The notes: generated by a model from the sequence alone, not told the origin. Numbered from the stretch's first letter, positions 33,001-42,305 are shown. The stretch: DNA of 64,000 bases from Lachnospiraceae bacterium (GCA_021205755.1 JAJPWX010000110.1:19389-83388); one strand, 5' to 3'. Made by a program: numbers and translations.

Positions 33001-36000
33001 CCTCCGCATAGGAGTTCGCGGCGTTCGAAAAGTCCAGCTCAATGCGCTCAATTGCGTAGTCTCCGCCAAAACCACTTCCGCGTGAATCGCCATTATACGG
33101 CAGAATATCATATAAAATAACGCCATCCACATCTTCTTCAGCGCTGTTTCCATAGCGGAGGATGTAGGTCAGTTTCTCCCCTTCCTCAACAATGCTGCGC
33201 GCTACTGCCTTAGTGATGGAAGTGCTCGCCAGCCGGATAACACTGGTCGTCGTCTCGGAATAATTGCCAAAGCCGCTGGTAATCGTCCTGCCATCCTTAT
33301 CGGACGTGATTGACGCGGAAATCGTAATGGTATCGTTATTCTGAACATCGTCCGCAGTCCCTGCCGCTCCGATCAGACAGGAAAAATAAATATCCTCCAT
33401 GGCCTCGCCCACCGTCTGCGACGGAATCTCCCAGGTCACAGTACTGGTTCCGTCCGCATTTTCCTGAACCTGTGACGGTGCCAGGCTGGCACTGTCCATA
33501 ATATAGGTAAGAGCCGTCGGCAAAGTCACCCAGACTGTCACATCTGTTGTCTCTGTGGAGGAGGACACCTCGCTGTTCGCCGATACGACAGAGACCGTCG
33601 GATGAACCACGTAGGTCACTGTACGCTCCCCGATATCCAGATCATAGACCGATTTCGCCGTTGTCACTCCCGCTGTCGTAGTGGTTGTGTCGGCCACCTT
33701 GATGGATACGCCGGTCTTGCACCCTATGATCAGACAGGAATTCCCGGCAATGTATCCGCCTGTGTGCCCTGCCACAACACTTCCATCCTCATACACGATT
33801 TTTCCATAGTCTGTGTAGCAGGTATAGTCGGGAGCTCTATATCCATCCGCATAGCTTCCGCCGCTCATACCAAGCCCATATCCGCCCCCACTGCAGGAAT
33901 ACGCTGTCCATGAAACGACATCCGCATCATTTCTCCACGCACGCAGATCATTTGTGGTCTGGTAAACACTGCCGATCTTAGCGCTTTCCTTCACGTTTAA
34001 CCGCATATAGAACCCCATTGCCGCCGGGTCCTTCGAGCCTCTGTAGACCGCGCAGTTTCTTACCTCATAAAGGAAACCGACGCAGGTATACCCAGCCGCA
34101 TTCAATTCATCTATGCTTTCAAAGTAAACGAGTTCTTCTTCGCGGGTGCTGTTCATCTCTGAATCACTCTGCCACCCCGTCTTGTCCGGTTTTGCGGCAA
34201 ACAATACCCGGATCGTGCCGGCGTCACTCTTCTCATTGTAAACGCCAAATGATTCACAGAACGTTGTTCCCGCAGGCACCTCGAACGCCTCATCGTCAAT
34301 TTTCTGCAGAAGATTGATCGAGGTAAGACAGCCGTCTCCATTATAGTCTGCCACTGATCTCACCAGAATCTGTTCTCCCTGCGTGGCGTAAAAATCCCCC
34401 GCGTCCCAGGCGGAAGCCCGGTTCACATAACCGGTCGTATTGTAATAGTTTCGCTTGGAGATGTATCCATCTGGATATAGGGTAATATTCATTCCATTGC
34501 TGTTGTCGGAACGGTTTTGATCTGTCGTCGTCTGCTGGCCGGAAAGCGATGTGGCGGCAAGGTTCCCTGCCTCAGCCCAAAAATACAGGTTCGATGTACT
34601 TTCCACGCTCCTAGCAAAACTGACGACCATTTCTACGTAGCCTGCGGAAAAGCAGCCAATATTGGCGCCAAAAATATTGTCTGTCGCATTATCGCAGCCC
34701 GTCGTTGGGAATATCAGATTTTCCAGATCGAACGCATAGCCGGACACAGACACATGGTAAACATTGCCGCTTCCCGCATCCTGCGTGATACTCCAGCTGC
34801 CGCCCGCATAACAGGACCGTGTATCTGAAGCACTGCCGCCGCTGTTAAATGGCTGCACATAGATACCGTAACCGGTCGATACCACTCCTCCGGCTACCAT
34901 AGATCTGCCAAGCTTCCCAGTGGTCGTCAGAGTAGGCGTTTTATTCTCCAGGTAATCCCAGAGAACCGGCGTATAATCCTCTTTTGCAGTCACATCTGTC
35001 CCGTCCAGGGTTTCTGTAAAGGTCAGGTCAAAAGTGATTTCTCCGGCAGGCAGCTCAATTCCTTTCAAGCCTTTGTCTGCAGAAGTGTTATACAGCTGCA
35101 GAGTCAGCGCATACCCTTCCAGACGTCCGTAAACCGATCCGTCAACATCTGTGTCGCTGATCGTTCCGGACTGTGTGTCAAAATACGCAATATAATTGCA
35201 GACAGAATTCCGCGCAAGATAAACATTGTAACGCGGCGCGGCGGATACCTTCACCGGCTCTGACTGAAGGTTCTGATAAAGACTCTCCTCATTTCCCTCC
35301 ATCCAGACCGTATAGGAAGGCTGAATGCTGTCACCGTTCTTCGCCGCTTTCACGTATATCCCCACACTCAGAGTGCCTGTGCCGGGGATCGCATTCGCGT
35401 CACCGCTTTTCGACAGGTAGCGCTTTCCGGTAAGGATTTGCTTCGCAACGGTCTTTCCGCTGTCCCATTTCGTCGATGAAGTCCCATCTGCGTAAACATA
35501 GGTAATCTCCAGATCCACGCACCAGTTCAGTGTTTCCGTGTTGAACTCCGCAACGGACGGGTCGCAGGCCAGCGTGAACTCTGCCATCATATACGCCTCA
35601 TCAACCGTCTCCGTCGGATTCATCAGGGCAGTCGTATATTCCAGGGTATAATTCACATAATCAAAGGTTCGCACAATCCCATTACTCGGCCCGGAATCAT
35701 TTCCCACCTCATCGTCACCATCAAACGGAGCGGTACCATCCACCAGGCTCTTCACCACCAGGGAGGAAACATAGCTCTTGTTCTCATTCAGGCCGCTGCC
35801 TTCCTCCCCGCTGTCCGCTTCCGCTGATAAAGTCAGAAGCATGCCAGACAGATCTTCCGTAAGAGCTTCGGTTTCCTCCACGGATTCATCTGCTGTCTCT
35901 CCATCCTCTTCTTCTGCCGCAAAGGAATTGTTTTCATCCAAGGCAGAATTTTCATCACTGCTGTTGTCCGAGTGCGCTTCATCTTCTCCAGAAGAATTCG

Positions 36001-36379
36001 TATCTGGACTCACAGAATTATCATTGCCGCTATCCACATCCGTACCTTTCCCGCCTGTGGCATCCGCGGCAGAATCCGCATCTGCATCTGCGTCTGTAAC
36101 TGTGCCCGCATCCGTGCCCGCATTTGTGCCTGCATCTGTGCCCGCATCTACACCTGCATTTGTATCTGTATTCGTACTTGTATCCGTATTTACACCCTTA
36201 CTTCCATTTTCTGCAGCTGCATCCTCATTCGTTTCTATCTCAGACTCCGTACTGCTGATGGCAGAAATATCAGCAAGCAGGTCTGTACTGGCAACCGATA
36301 TTGATTCTGGTGAAGCGGACGCTGCCAAAACAGCAGCACAAAGTACCCCTGAAAGAATCCTTTTTATTCTTCTATTCAT
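30074..36379 (-). CDS. Large LPXTG-type surface protein with six Cna B-type repeats
   Basis: 2101 residues. Signal peptide (ILSGVLCAAVLAASASPESIS); a long low-complexity acidic spacer rich in Asp/Thr/Gly/Ala (about 45-190); a large unrecognised region to about 960; domains of repeated-unit type near 960-1255 (VVHPTVSVVSANSEVSSSTE, TSITKAVARSIVEEGEKLTY); an SdrD-like B domain (about 1255-1390, GLAWLDEDGDGIRENAES); six Cna_B repeats of about 97 residues starting near 1410 (each opening VxKxWxDxxxxDGxR); a Glu/Ser/Thr tail; and the sorting signal PKTGDPSSP, a hydrophobic helix and RRRKKH. Sortase would link it to peptidoglycan. Cna_B domains often form isopeptide bonds. Likely an adhesin; the ligand is unknown. 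ATG 36379 has AAAGGA upstream. Confidence 0.9.
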   Translation of the reverse strand: MNRRIKRILSGVLCAAVLAASASPESISVASTDLLADISAISSTESEIETNEDAAAENGSKGVNTDTSTNTDTNAGVDAGTDAGTNAGTDAGTVTDADADADSAADATGGKGTDVDSGNDNSVSPDTNSSGEDEAHSDNSSDENSALDENNSFAAEEEDGETADESVEETEALTEDLSGMLLTLSAEADSGEEGSGLNENKSYVSSLVVKSLVDGTAPFDGDDEVGNDSGPSNGIVRTFDYVNYTLEYTTALMNPTETVDEAYMMAEFTLACDPSVAEFNTETLNWCVDLEITYVYADGTSSTKWDSGKTVAKQILTGKRYLSKSGDANAIPGTGTLSVGIYVKAAKNGDSIQPSYTVWMEGNEESLYQNLQSEPVKVSAAPRYNVYLARNSVCNYIAYFDTQSGTISDTDVDGSVYGRLEGYALTLQLYNTSADKGLKGIELPAGEITFDLTFTETLDGTDVTAKEDYTPVLWDYLENKTPTLTTTGKLGRSMVAGGVVSTGYGIYVQPFNSGGSASDTRSCYAGGSWSITQDAGSGNVYHVSVSGYAFDLENLIFPTTGCDNATDNIFGANIGCFSAGYVEMVVSFARSVESTSNLYFWAEAGNLAATSLSGQQTTTDQNRSDNSNGMNITLYPDGYISKRNYYNTTGYVNRASAWDAGDFYATQGEQILVRSVADYNGDGCLTSINLLQKIDDEAFEVPAGTTFCESFGVYNEKSDAGTIRVLFAAKPDKTGWQSDSEMNSTREEELVYFESIDELNAAGYTCVGFLYEVRNCAVYRGSKDPAAMGFYMRLNVKESAKIGSVYQTTNDLRAWRNDADVVSWTAYSCSGGGYGLGMSGGSYADGYRAPDYTCYTDYGKIVYEDGSVVAGHTGGYIAGNSCLIIGCKTGVSIKVADTTTTTAGVTTAKSVYDLDIGERTVTYVVHPTVSVVSANSEVSSSTETTDVTVWVTLPTALTYIMDSASLAPSQVQENADGTSTVTWEIPSQTVGEAMEDIYFSCLIGAAGTADDVQNNDTITISASITSDKDGRTITSGFGNYSETTTSVIRLASTSITKAVARSIVEEGEKLTYILRYGNSAEEDVDGVILYDILPYNGDSRGSGFGGDYAIERIELDFSNAANSYAEGKDTIRIQTTAEEGARNENAVDAILSGSDSFTWSGISGGSASGTSITYSGLRIRDAVGLQIALGTVKAQEYVKITVTFTVQDSSGNLLRDASGGTQKPGDLYANSFYEYAAGQAALVESNTVNIQVAKRTVSGLAWLDEDGDGIRENAESTMVGMTVSLYRTSVSGYANTSQCAASVNNTELYTAYDVFGNCVESVQTNADGSYCFTDLESGTYYVVFTGTEAYELTVQSTGTDDTVDSDAAATIRAGETILENAWISGIELPTVDEMYAYLYESIHNDAGFVAFTKVTVEKAWEDNDNQDGLRTDVTVFLTGTITEEGAKTTVVSKEAVISLDSSGQSCVFEGLPTCASGQMITYSVEEKRVEGYVASYSAMEGDWESGYSIRITNTHETEETAYTVKKVWEDDDNRDGIRPSGIEVTLLGSDGSERTASVTEKEGWQYTFTELPVYWSEGTLITYSLKEDSVEGYESVVADADSTQLFEVTNTHEITLVDISVEKIWNDASDQDGLRTGIITVILTGSDGSTREAELTREGAWSYVYEDLPKYWNEGALITYSLQEKETNGYTEEVVAGEDGYSFTVTNNHIPAVTDVVVIKNWEDADDQDGIRPESISVQLTGSDGSSYEAKLTSENGYSRLFSGLPVYYNHGSTVVYSVSEVAVDGYTAEIEKSSSGYRFTITNTHIPEITEITVNKVWEDEENRDGVRADFLRVTLRGSDGSTYISDLTEEGGWSGTFTELPVYYNHGEKVVYTVEEDPTAYYEAELITSEDGGAFTFINTHEIFTLDLTVVKVWEDAENQDGIRPDTVEVILTGSDGSSYTAALSAGDDWSYTFSGLPQYMDGGEEILYTLSETEIEGYTCAVTETEDGFTLTNTHIPEPEPETEEESENATEAETEPESENATEEETESGSEKQSESESEQATETESETENGTSATSSSTSGTPKTGDPSSPIFWLTVALAALGMMAANLSCRRRKKH

Positions 36380-36661
36380 ACTGTTTTCCTTTCTCTGATT
36401 CAATTGCTCACAATTTCCCCGCGCCCATCTTTTTTAGGACACGGTATTTGTTAAAAATACGATTTGTTCTGTTGGAAAATTATCTTTCGTAAGAAATCTG
36501 GATTGGAACGGCAGATTGCCGTTGTAGGAAATGCCTTTTTCAGGCGCTCAGATTATAAAAGAATGAAATCATATGAATTCATTTAAACACACGTAGTATA
36601 TCACAGCTTTTGTGAGATGTCATGCATTAAATTATTAACTTTTTATAAACAAAAAATCTAT

Positions 36662-36742
36662 CGAGTAGGGAGATTTTCTCCCTACTCGCCGCGCGGGGCG
36701 CATCCAGCGTCAGCTGGAAAACTTCCATGTGCGCCCCTGCGC
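36662..36742. repeat. Tandem large hairpins
   Basis: First: CGAGTAGGGAGA, a 3-nt loop, TCTCCCTACTCG (12 bp, perfect). Second: GCGCGGGGCGCA pairs with TGCGCCCC(T)GCGC and encloses a smaller TCCAGC-GTCA-GCTGGA stem plus an unpaired arm. The nested plan recalls the repeats in the pur operon but the sequence differs. Confidence 0.7.
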
Positions 36743-36744
36743 AT

Positions 36745-36777
36745 CAAAAAAGAGGATGAGTGAAAACCCATCCCCTT
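36745..36777 (-). terminator. Terminator of the his operon
   Basis: On the minus strand GGGGATG pairs with CATCCTC (one G-U), followed by TTTTTT. It is 20 nt beyond the hisIE stop. Confidence 0.75.
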
Positions 36778-36796
36778 CAAAACTCATTCAAAAAAT

Positions 36797-38170
36797 CTAA
36801 CGTTTTGCCAGTTCCTCTGTAATATCTTCCCAGGTCAGTCCTTTTTCAGACATGAGAACCATAACATGATAAAGGAAATCCGATATCTCATAGACGACCT
36901 CTTCCGAATCCGGATTCTTAGCCGCGATGATGATCTCTGATGCTTCCTCGCCTACCTTTTTCAGAATTTTATCAATGCCCTTATCAAACAGGTAGTTGGT
37001 ATAAGAACCCTCTTTCGGGTGTATCTTCCGGTCTTCAATCACAGAAAATACTTCCTCAAAGACCCGCATGGGGTTGGAAGAATCATAGTTCTTCGTGAGA
37101 ATCGGGCGATAAAAACAGCTCCGGTTCCCGGTATGGCAAGCGGCACCCACCTGCACGACCTTCGCCAGGAGAGTATCGTTATCACAGTCAATCACCAACT
37201 CGCGCACATACTGAAAATGCCCTGAGGTCAGCCCTTTGACCCACAGTTCCTGCCGGCTGCGGCTCCAGTAAGTCATGCGGCCGGTGCGGACGGTCGTGAG
37301 GTAGGCTTCCTCATTCATATAAGCCACCATCAAAACCTCCAGTGTCCGGTAATCCTGCACCACAACCGGAAGCAATCCGTCGCTGCCCGTTTTAATATCC
37401 TCCCAGGCCAGAGTGGACTCATAGGTATTGACGGCAATTCCTGCTTCCTTCAGCGCGTGCTTTACATCCATAAAGGCAAACGCCTCTTGTGCAAATTCCG
37501 CACAGCTAATGCCAGTCGCGGCACCGCTAAGCAGCGCTGCCGCCCTGCTGATGATTTCAGAATATGCAGCTGTATCGCCAGTCAAGGGAGCATCCTCATT
37601 TGCCTGCGCATCCGGCATTGCAATCATACAATAAACATTCTGGAAATCTGCTCTTCCACACAGCGCCTCATTCATTAACACAACGCCTCCAAGCAGCGCT
37701 GCGTTTGCCTGCGCCGCACCCAGTTCTTCCTCTGTTCTGACACAGGCAAGCATTTTTTCTTTCCCAAATCGGGCGGAAACCTCAGCAGTCAGCTCGACGT
37801 TTGTCTCTTTCCCATAATTTAAAAACACCTTCGAGCAGCCAGCGTAGAGCAGCTTTTTCACATCCTCCATCCGCTGGATATTGCCTCCGCCGTAGATCGG
37901 CAGATCCGTTGCACGGCTGATTTTTTTGATCGTGCCAATGGACTGTTCATGCTCCGCATCCCCCTCAGACCGGTCAAAAATCAAAAGTGCATCCGCGCCG
38001 AAATTCTCACAAGACGCGGCAAAGTCGGGTGCGTCGCTAATAAAATCATCCAGACGCGATTCAGGCATTCCTTTCCAGCCATTCTTTTTATCCGTGAAAG
38101 TGTTTTTACCATATCGCGTCACAAAGTTCCCTTTCAAGCACAAGGGGACGATCAGTTCTCTGTTTTTCAT
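36797..38170 (-). CDS. hisIE: HisIE (phosphoribosyl-AMP cyclohydrolase / phosphoribosyl-ATP pyrophosphatase) with N-terminal HisF-like domain
   Basis: Catalyses steps 2 and 3 of histidine synthesis. 457 residues: residues 1-235 are a divergent HisA/HisF-like barrel ([45 protein letters not shown]), then HisI (about 240-345; [58 protein letters not shown] with the Zn ligands), then HisE (about 370-457; [20 protein letters not shown] split, [13 protein letters not shown]). The barrel lacks the usual catalytic Asp of HisF at the first strand (IVPLCLKG in place of IPCLDVK), so it is probably non-catalytic. ATG 38170 has GGAGAG upstream. Last gene of the his operon. Confidence 0.92.
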   Translation of the reverse strand: MKNRELIVPLCLKGNFVTRYGKNTFTDKKNGWKGMPESRLDDFISDAPDFAASCENFGADALLIFDRSEGDAEHEQSIGTIKKISRATDLPIYGGGNIQRMEDVKKLLYAGCSKVFLNYGKETNVELTAEVSARFGKEKMLACVRTEEELGAAQANAALLGGVVLMNEALCGRADFQNVYCMIAMPDAQANEDAPLTGDTAAYSEIISRAAALLSGAATGISCAEFAQEAFAFMDVKHALKEAGIAVNTYESTLAWEDIKTGSDGLLPVVVQDYRTLEVLMVAYMNEEAYLTTVRTGRMTYWSRSRQELWVKGLTSGHFQYVRELVIDCDNDTLLAKVVQVGAACHTGNRSCFYRPILTKNYDSSNPMRVFEEVFSVIEDRKIHPKEGSYTNYLFDKGIDKILKKVGEEASEIIIAAKNPDSEEVVYEISDFLYHVMVLMSEKGLTWEDITEELAKR

Positions 38171-38217
38171 GTCATTCTCTCCAGAAACACAACGGTTTTC
38201 AATCATCAAAATGTATT

Positions 38218-38805
38218 TTATAAGGTTCCTTTCGTCGAGAGCACATCCGTAATACGCGGGTCATAGCCGGTTGCCTCATCCAGTGCTTTCGCAAACGCCT
38301 TGAACATTGCCTCCGCCATATGGTGGCTGTTTCCGGCGCGAAGCATGCAAAAATGCAGGTTCATCGCCGCAGAATACGAAACCGCGTAGAAAAATTCGCG
38401 CACCATCTCGGTATCCATCTCTCCGATGCGCTCTGTCGGGAAATCTGCGTCCGAGCAAAAATAAGGACGGCCGCACAGATCAAGCGCACACAGCACCAGA
38501 ACCTCGTCCATGGGAAGTGTCTTCTCTCCATAGCGGCGAATGCCCTTTTTATCCCCGACTGCCTGGCGGATTGCCTCTCCCAGCACAATCCCCGTGTCCT
38601 CAATCGTGTGGTGGCAGTCAACCTGCAGGTCTCCGTCCACCTCTACGGTAAGGTCAAACAGGCCATGTCTGGCAAAGCCGTCCAGCATATGGTCGAAAAA
38701 CCCGATTCCCGTATGGATCTGCGCGTTGCCCGCGCCATCCAGATTCAGTTCCACACGGATGCGCGTCTCCTTTGTATTGCGTATTACTTCAGCTGTTCTG
38801 GCCAT
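38218..38805 (-). CDS. hisB: Imidazoleglycerol-phosphate dehydratase
   Basis: Manganese-dependent dehydration of IGP to imidazole-acetol phosphate. 195 residues with both histidine-rich metal motifs, [16 protein letters not shown] and [16 protein letters not shown], then [17 protein letters not shown]. It is the monofunctional form without a phosphatase domain; a separate histidinol phosphatase must exist elsewhere. Lies 47 nt upstream of hisIE and 101 nt downstream of hisD. Confidence 0.96.
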   Translation of the reverse strand: MARTAEVIRNTKETRIRVELNLDGAGNAQIHTGIGFFDHMLDGFARHGLFDLTVEVDGDLQVDCHHTIEDTGIVLGEAIRQAVGDKKGIRRYGEKTLPMDEVLVLCALDLCGRPYFCSDADFPTERIGEMDTEMVREFFYAVSYSAAMNLHFCMLRAGNSHHMAEAMFKAFAKALDEATGYDPRITDVLSTKGTL

Positions 38806-38906
38806 GATTGTTTTTCCTCACTATCTCCTTATGAATCCCTAGTATTGCACCTGCAAATCATATGTGAAAAAGGTTCTTTCCCTCTAAATCTAATTGCCGT
38901 ATCTTT

Positions 38907-40196
38907 TCACTCAAACCGCACCCGGATGGAATTCGCGTGTGCCGTCAGCGCTTCCGCATTCGCAAAAGCAATAATATCATCCTTCACCGGCTCCAACGCC
39001 TCTCTCGAATAATAGATAATGCTGGATTTTTTCACAAAATCATCCACCGAAAGTGGGGAGAAAAACTTCGCCGTCCCGTTGGTCGGCAGAATGTGGTTCG
39101 GCCCCGCATAATAGTCGCCAAGCGGCTCACTGCTGTGCTCACCGATAAAAATAGCCCCGGCATTCTTAATCTTCATCATCACTTCAAACGCATTCTTTGT
39201 CACAATTTCCAGATGCTCCGACGCAATGGCATTCGCCGTGTCAATTGCGTCAGCCATGGAATCCGCCAGCAAAATATATCCGTAATTGTCCAGCGACTGC
39301 CGGATGATATCCGCACGGGAAAGCACTTTCAGATACTCTTCAATCTCATCTGAAACCTTCTGTGCCAGTGCCTCGCTCGTCGTCACCAGAATTGCAGAAG
39401 CCAGGCGGTCGTGCTCAGCCTGAGAAAGCAAATCCGCCGCTACATAATGCGCGTTCGCAGTCTCATCCGCCAGGACAAGAATCTCACTCGGCCCGGCAAT
39501 AGAATCAATGCCGACACTGCCATACACCGCTTTCTTTGCAAGGGCGACATAAATATTGCCCGGCCCGACAATCTTGTCCACCTTCGGAATGCTCTCCGTA
39601 CCATAAGCGAGCGCGGCAATCGCCTGCGCACCGCCCACCTTATAGACTTCATCCGCACCAGCCTCACAGGCCGCTACCAGAGACGACGCAGGCACTTTTC
39701 CATCCTTTCCGGGAGGCGTTGTCATGATAATTCTGCCCACGCCAGCAACCTTTGCCGGAACGATATTCATCAGTACAGAAGACGACAGCACCGCCGTTCC
39801 GCCCGGCACATAGACGCCCACCGTTCCAAGCGGGGTCACCTTCTGGCCCAGCATCGTGCCATTGTCCGTGCTGTCAAACCAGCTGTAACGGCGCTGTTTT
39901 TCATGGTAGCTGCGGATATTGGCCAGAGATCTGCGCAAAACCCCCAGGAACTCCGGATCAACCGCCGCATAGGCCTCATCCACCTCTTCCTTCGTCACGC
40001 GTACATTGGCGGCCGTGATCTCCACTCCGTCAAACTGCTTTGTATAACCGAAAACCGCCGCGTCACGGTTTTCCTTTACATTTCGAATGATCTCCGCCAC
40101 GCGCTCCTCATAGCCCTGGTAGCTGTCCGGGCTGCGCTTCAAAAGCTGCGTCAGAAGATCTTTTCTGGTCTCTTCTGTCAATTGAACGATACGCAT
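38907..40196 (-). CDS. hisD: Histidinol dehydrogenase
   Basis: Zinc and NAD enzyme performing the last two oxidations of histidine synthesis. 429 residues; the family signature IDSIAGPSEILVLADE, KIVGPGNIYVALAKK, and the C-terminal block AGPNHILPTNGTAKFFSPLSVDDF are present, and the catalytic His/Glu pair lies in EHLEIVTKN and nearby. It follows hisG with a 159-bp gap, the largest in this operon. Confidence 0.96.
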   Translation of the reverse strand: MRIVQLTEETRKDLLTQLLKRSPDSYQGYEERVAEIIRNVKENRDAAVFGYTKQFDGVEITAANVRVTKEEVDEAYAAVDPEFLGVLRRSLANIRSYHEKQRRYSWFDSTDNGTMLGQKVTPLGTVGVYVPGGTAVLSSSVLMNIVPAKVAGVGRIIMTTPPGKDGKVPASSLVAACEAGADEVYKVGGAQAIAALAYGTESIPKVDKIVGPGNIYVALAKKAVYGSVGIDSIAGPSEILVLADETANAHYVAADLLSQAEHDRLASAILVTTSEALAQKVSDEIEEYLKVLSRADIIRQSLDNYGYILLADSMADAIDTANAIASEHLEIVTKNAFEVMMKIKNAGAIFIGEHSSEPLGDYYAGPNHILPTNGTAKFFSPLSVDDFVKKSSIIYYSREALEPVKDDIIAFANAEALTAHANSIRVRFE

Positions 40197-40355
40197 ATGT
40201 TAGTCAGATCCTTTCCTTCTATAATAAATATTTAGGAAACGACATACGTCATTTCGCTTTGTCTTTTTTCAATAACATAAGTCTAACGGCAAATGGGTGT
40301 AATACCGCGGATTTCTCCGCGCTCGGCCCCTGCCAGGTAAACATCCGCGGGATAT
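40197..40355. other. hisG-hisD intergenic stretch, possible repeat
   Basis: 159 bp without a supported gene, in an operon whose other gaps are short or absent. GC-rich palindromic pieces (CCGCGG at both sides of the middle) occur, and the last residues of HisG (SSCVGGC) are encoded at its border, which could mean an insertion changed the HisG end. No promoter or terminator is clear. Confidence 0.4.
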
Positions 40356-41009
40356 TCAGCACCCGCCCACACAAGAACTCAATTTTTCCAGAAGCTCCGT
40401 AATCCGCGCGTTCTCCATCCGCATGCTGACCGGATTGACCGTCACGCGCGCGGACAGCGGGCATACCTCCTCCAGCACTACCAGTCCATTTTCCCGCAGA
40501 GTCGAGCCGGTCTCCACAATATCCACAATCACTTCGGAAAGGCCAACGATCGGAGCCAGTTCAATAGAACCGTTCAGCTTAATAATCTCAACCGTCTGGT
40601 TCTTCTGGTTGTAAAAGTAATCCTTTGCAATATTCGGATACTTCGTCGCCACGCGGATGCGCTCCTGGCTGTTCAGAAGCTCCCTGGCCGACTCCGGACC
40701 GCAGACACACATCCGGCATTTGCCAAACCCGAGATCCAGCACTTCATAAATTTTACGGTTTTCTTCCAGTATCGTATCCTTTCCGACAATGCCGATGTCC
40801 GCCGCGCCGTATTCTACATAGGTCGGCACATCCGGTCCCTTTGCCAGGAAAAAACGGAGCTTCAGCTCCTCATTTACAAAAATCAGCTTGCGCGTATCCG
40901 GGTCATTGATCTCCTCACAGGTGATCCCCACCTTTTCAAAAAGCTCTAGCGTCTTTCTGGCCAGGCGTCCCTTACAGAGCGCAAACGTCAGGTACCTCTC
41001 ATCGCTCAT
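40356..41009 (-). CDS. hisG: ATP phosphoribosyltransferase, short-form catalytic subunit
   Basis: First committed step of histidine synthesis (ATP plus PRPP). 217 residues, the short form without the C-terminal regulatory ACT-like domain, which needs HisZ. Signatures: LTFALCKGRLARKTLELFEK, GAADIGIVGKD and the PRPP loop in GLSEVIVDIVETGSTLRENGL. Starts within the hisZ stop (4-nt ATGA overlap), consistent with equimolar subunits. The C-terminal tail SSCVGGC is unusual. Confidence 0.95.
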   Translation of the reverse strand: MSDERYLTFALCKGRLARKTLELFEKVGITCEEINDPDTRKLIFVNEELKLRFFLAKGPDVPTYVEYGAADIGIVGKDTILEENRKIYEVLDLGFGKCRMCVCGPESARELLNSQERIRVATKYPNIAKDYFYNQKNQTVEIIKLNGSIELAPIVGLSEVIVDIVETGSTLRENGLVVLEEVCPLSARVTVNPVSMRMENARITELLEKLSSCVGGC

Positions 41010-42202
41010 TCCATCTGCTCCTTATATAATTCTACCGTCATTTCACAGGAAGTCTTCTTCGCATATTCCAGACATTCCTCCCTGGAGCGCATTCCGGTTA
41101 TCCGGCAAAGTTCTACCTCAATCCCCTTTGCCCGAAGCTCTGTCGCGCGCGCGATCGCCTCCGCCTGTTTCCCATTCTCATAAATGACCACACAGCGCGT
41201 CCCCGGAGCCTCCGGGTGAATATTCTGCCTGGAAAGTGCCGAAAGCAGCTGATCCACCACTGTGACAAAGCCAACTGCCGGTGCGTCCTTGCCGAAATGG
41301 CGCACCAGTCCGTCGTACCGCCCGCCTTTCAGGATCGGAGCGCCGGTGCCATAGGTATAGCCGCGGAACAGGATGCCCGTGTAATACATATACCGGCTGC
41401 GAAGCCCAAGGTCAAACGAAACGTATTTTTCCACGCCGTAAAGCTTTAAGATATCCAGAATCTCCCGCAGCCGCTTTACCGCCAGAAGAGCATCCGCGTT
41501 GCCGGTCAGAGCTTCCGCCCGATCTAACACCTCCACGCCGCCAAACAGCCCCGGCAGCGCCGCGAAGCATTGCTTCAATGAATCACTGAGATTTTTCCCG
41601 GAAAGGAGTTTCTCCGCCCCAAACGTATTTTTATTGGAAATCAGCTCTTTCAGCTCCGATGTGCTCGGCTCATCGAGACCTGCCTCTTTCACCAGTGCAT
41701 CGAAAAATCCGCAGTGGCCAAGGCTGATCTGAAACTCTTCCAGTCCCGAAGCAAGCAGCATCTGCACCGCCAGAGCGATCACCTCCGCATCCGCGTCCGC
41801 ACTGTCATCCCCGATCAGCTCCCCGCCGATCTGTGTCGTCTCCTTTAACCGTCCCTGATAACTGGAATTGTTGATAAACGCATTGCCCAGGTAAGTCAGA
41901 CGGAGCGGCATATTATCATTCAGATAATATTTCGAAGCCGCGCGGACCGTAGGCGGTGTAAAATCCGGCCGCAATACCAGCGTATTTCCCTCGCGATCGA
42001 AAAATTTGTAGAGCTCCCTGGAAGGGATCGTGCCGACCTCCCGGCTGAACACATCAAAAAACTCAAAGGTCGGCGTTTCAATGTCCCGGTACCCATAGGA
42101 CCGAATCACCGTGTGCAGCTTTTCCTGCAGCGCCAGCTTCTCTTCACATTCTCTGCCATATATATCCCGGACGCCTTCTGGCGTATGTAATATTTTCTGC
42201 AT
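41006..42202 (-). CDS. hisZ: ATP phosphoribosyltransferase regulatory subunit
   Basis: Histidyl-tRNA synthetase-like protein that has lost aminoacylation and acts as regulatory partner of short HisG, giving histidine feedback. 398 residues; class-II synthetase-like blocks include RLTYLGNAFINNSSYQGRLKE split by family and LKGGRYDGLVRHFGKDAPAVGF. The N-terminus QKILHTPEGVRDIYG is typical. The track start is a TTG; ATG 42202 with AGGAGA is better. First gene of the his operon. Confidence 0.93.
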   Translation of the reverse strand: MQKILHTPEGVRDIYGRECEEKLALQEKLHTVIRSYGYRDIETPTFEFFDVFSREVGTIPSRELYKFFDREGNTLVLRPDFTPPTVRAASKYYLNDNMPLRLTYLGNAFINNSSYQGRLKETTQIGGELIGDDSADADAEVIALAVQMLLASGLEEFQISLGHCGFFDALVKEAGLDEPSTSELKELISNKNTFGAEKLLSGKNLSDSLKQCFAALPGLFGGVEVLDRAEALTGNADALLAVKRLREILDILKLYGVEKYVSFDLGLRSRYMYYTGILFRGYTYGTGAPILKGGRYDGLVRHFGKDAPAVGFVTVVDQLLSALSRQNIHPEAPGTRCVVIYENGKQAEAIARATELRAKGIEVELCRITGMRSREECLEYAKKTSCEMTVELYKEQME

Positions 42203-42276
42203 CAATTTTCTCCTGATCTATTTCATATATCTGCGGAATAGATTGGCAAATCCCAATATGCCCCGCAATCTTTCTT

Positions 42277-42305
42277 ATTGTACGCAAAAATGGCAGAGTT
42301 GTCCA
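42277..42305 (-). promoter_or_regulatory. Promoter of the his operon
   Basis: On the minus strand TGGACA, 17 bp, TACAAT, about 75 bp before hisZ. No T-box specifier or leader peptide with histidine codons is evident in the leader. Confidence 0.65.

Larger units (their letters stand above)
36380..36796. other. Non-coding region between hisIE and the surface protein gene
   Basis: No gene seen. It holds the leader of the surface protein gene with two small hairpins (GTATTT-GTTAA-AAATAC near 36444-36460 and AACGGCA-GAT-TGCCGTT at 36507-36523), a region of AT-rich sequence, a pair of large hairpins (36662-36742) and the hisIE terminator. A promoter for the surface protein gene could not be picked with confidence. 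Confidence 0.6.
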
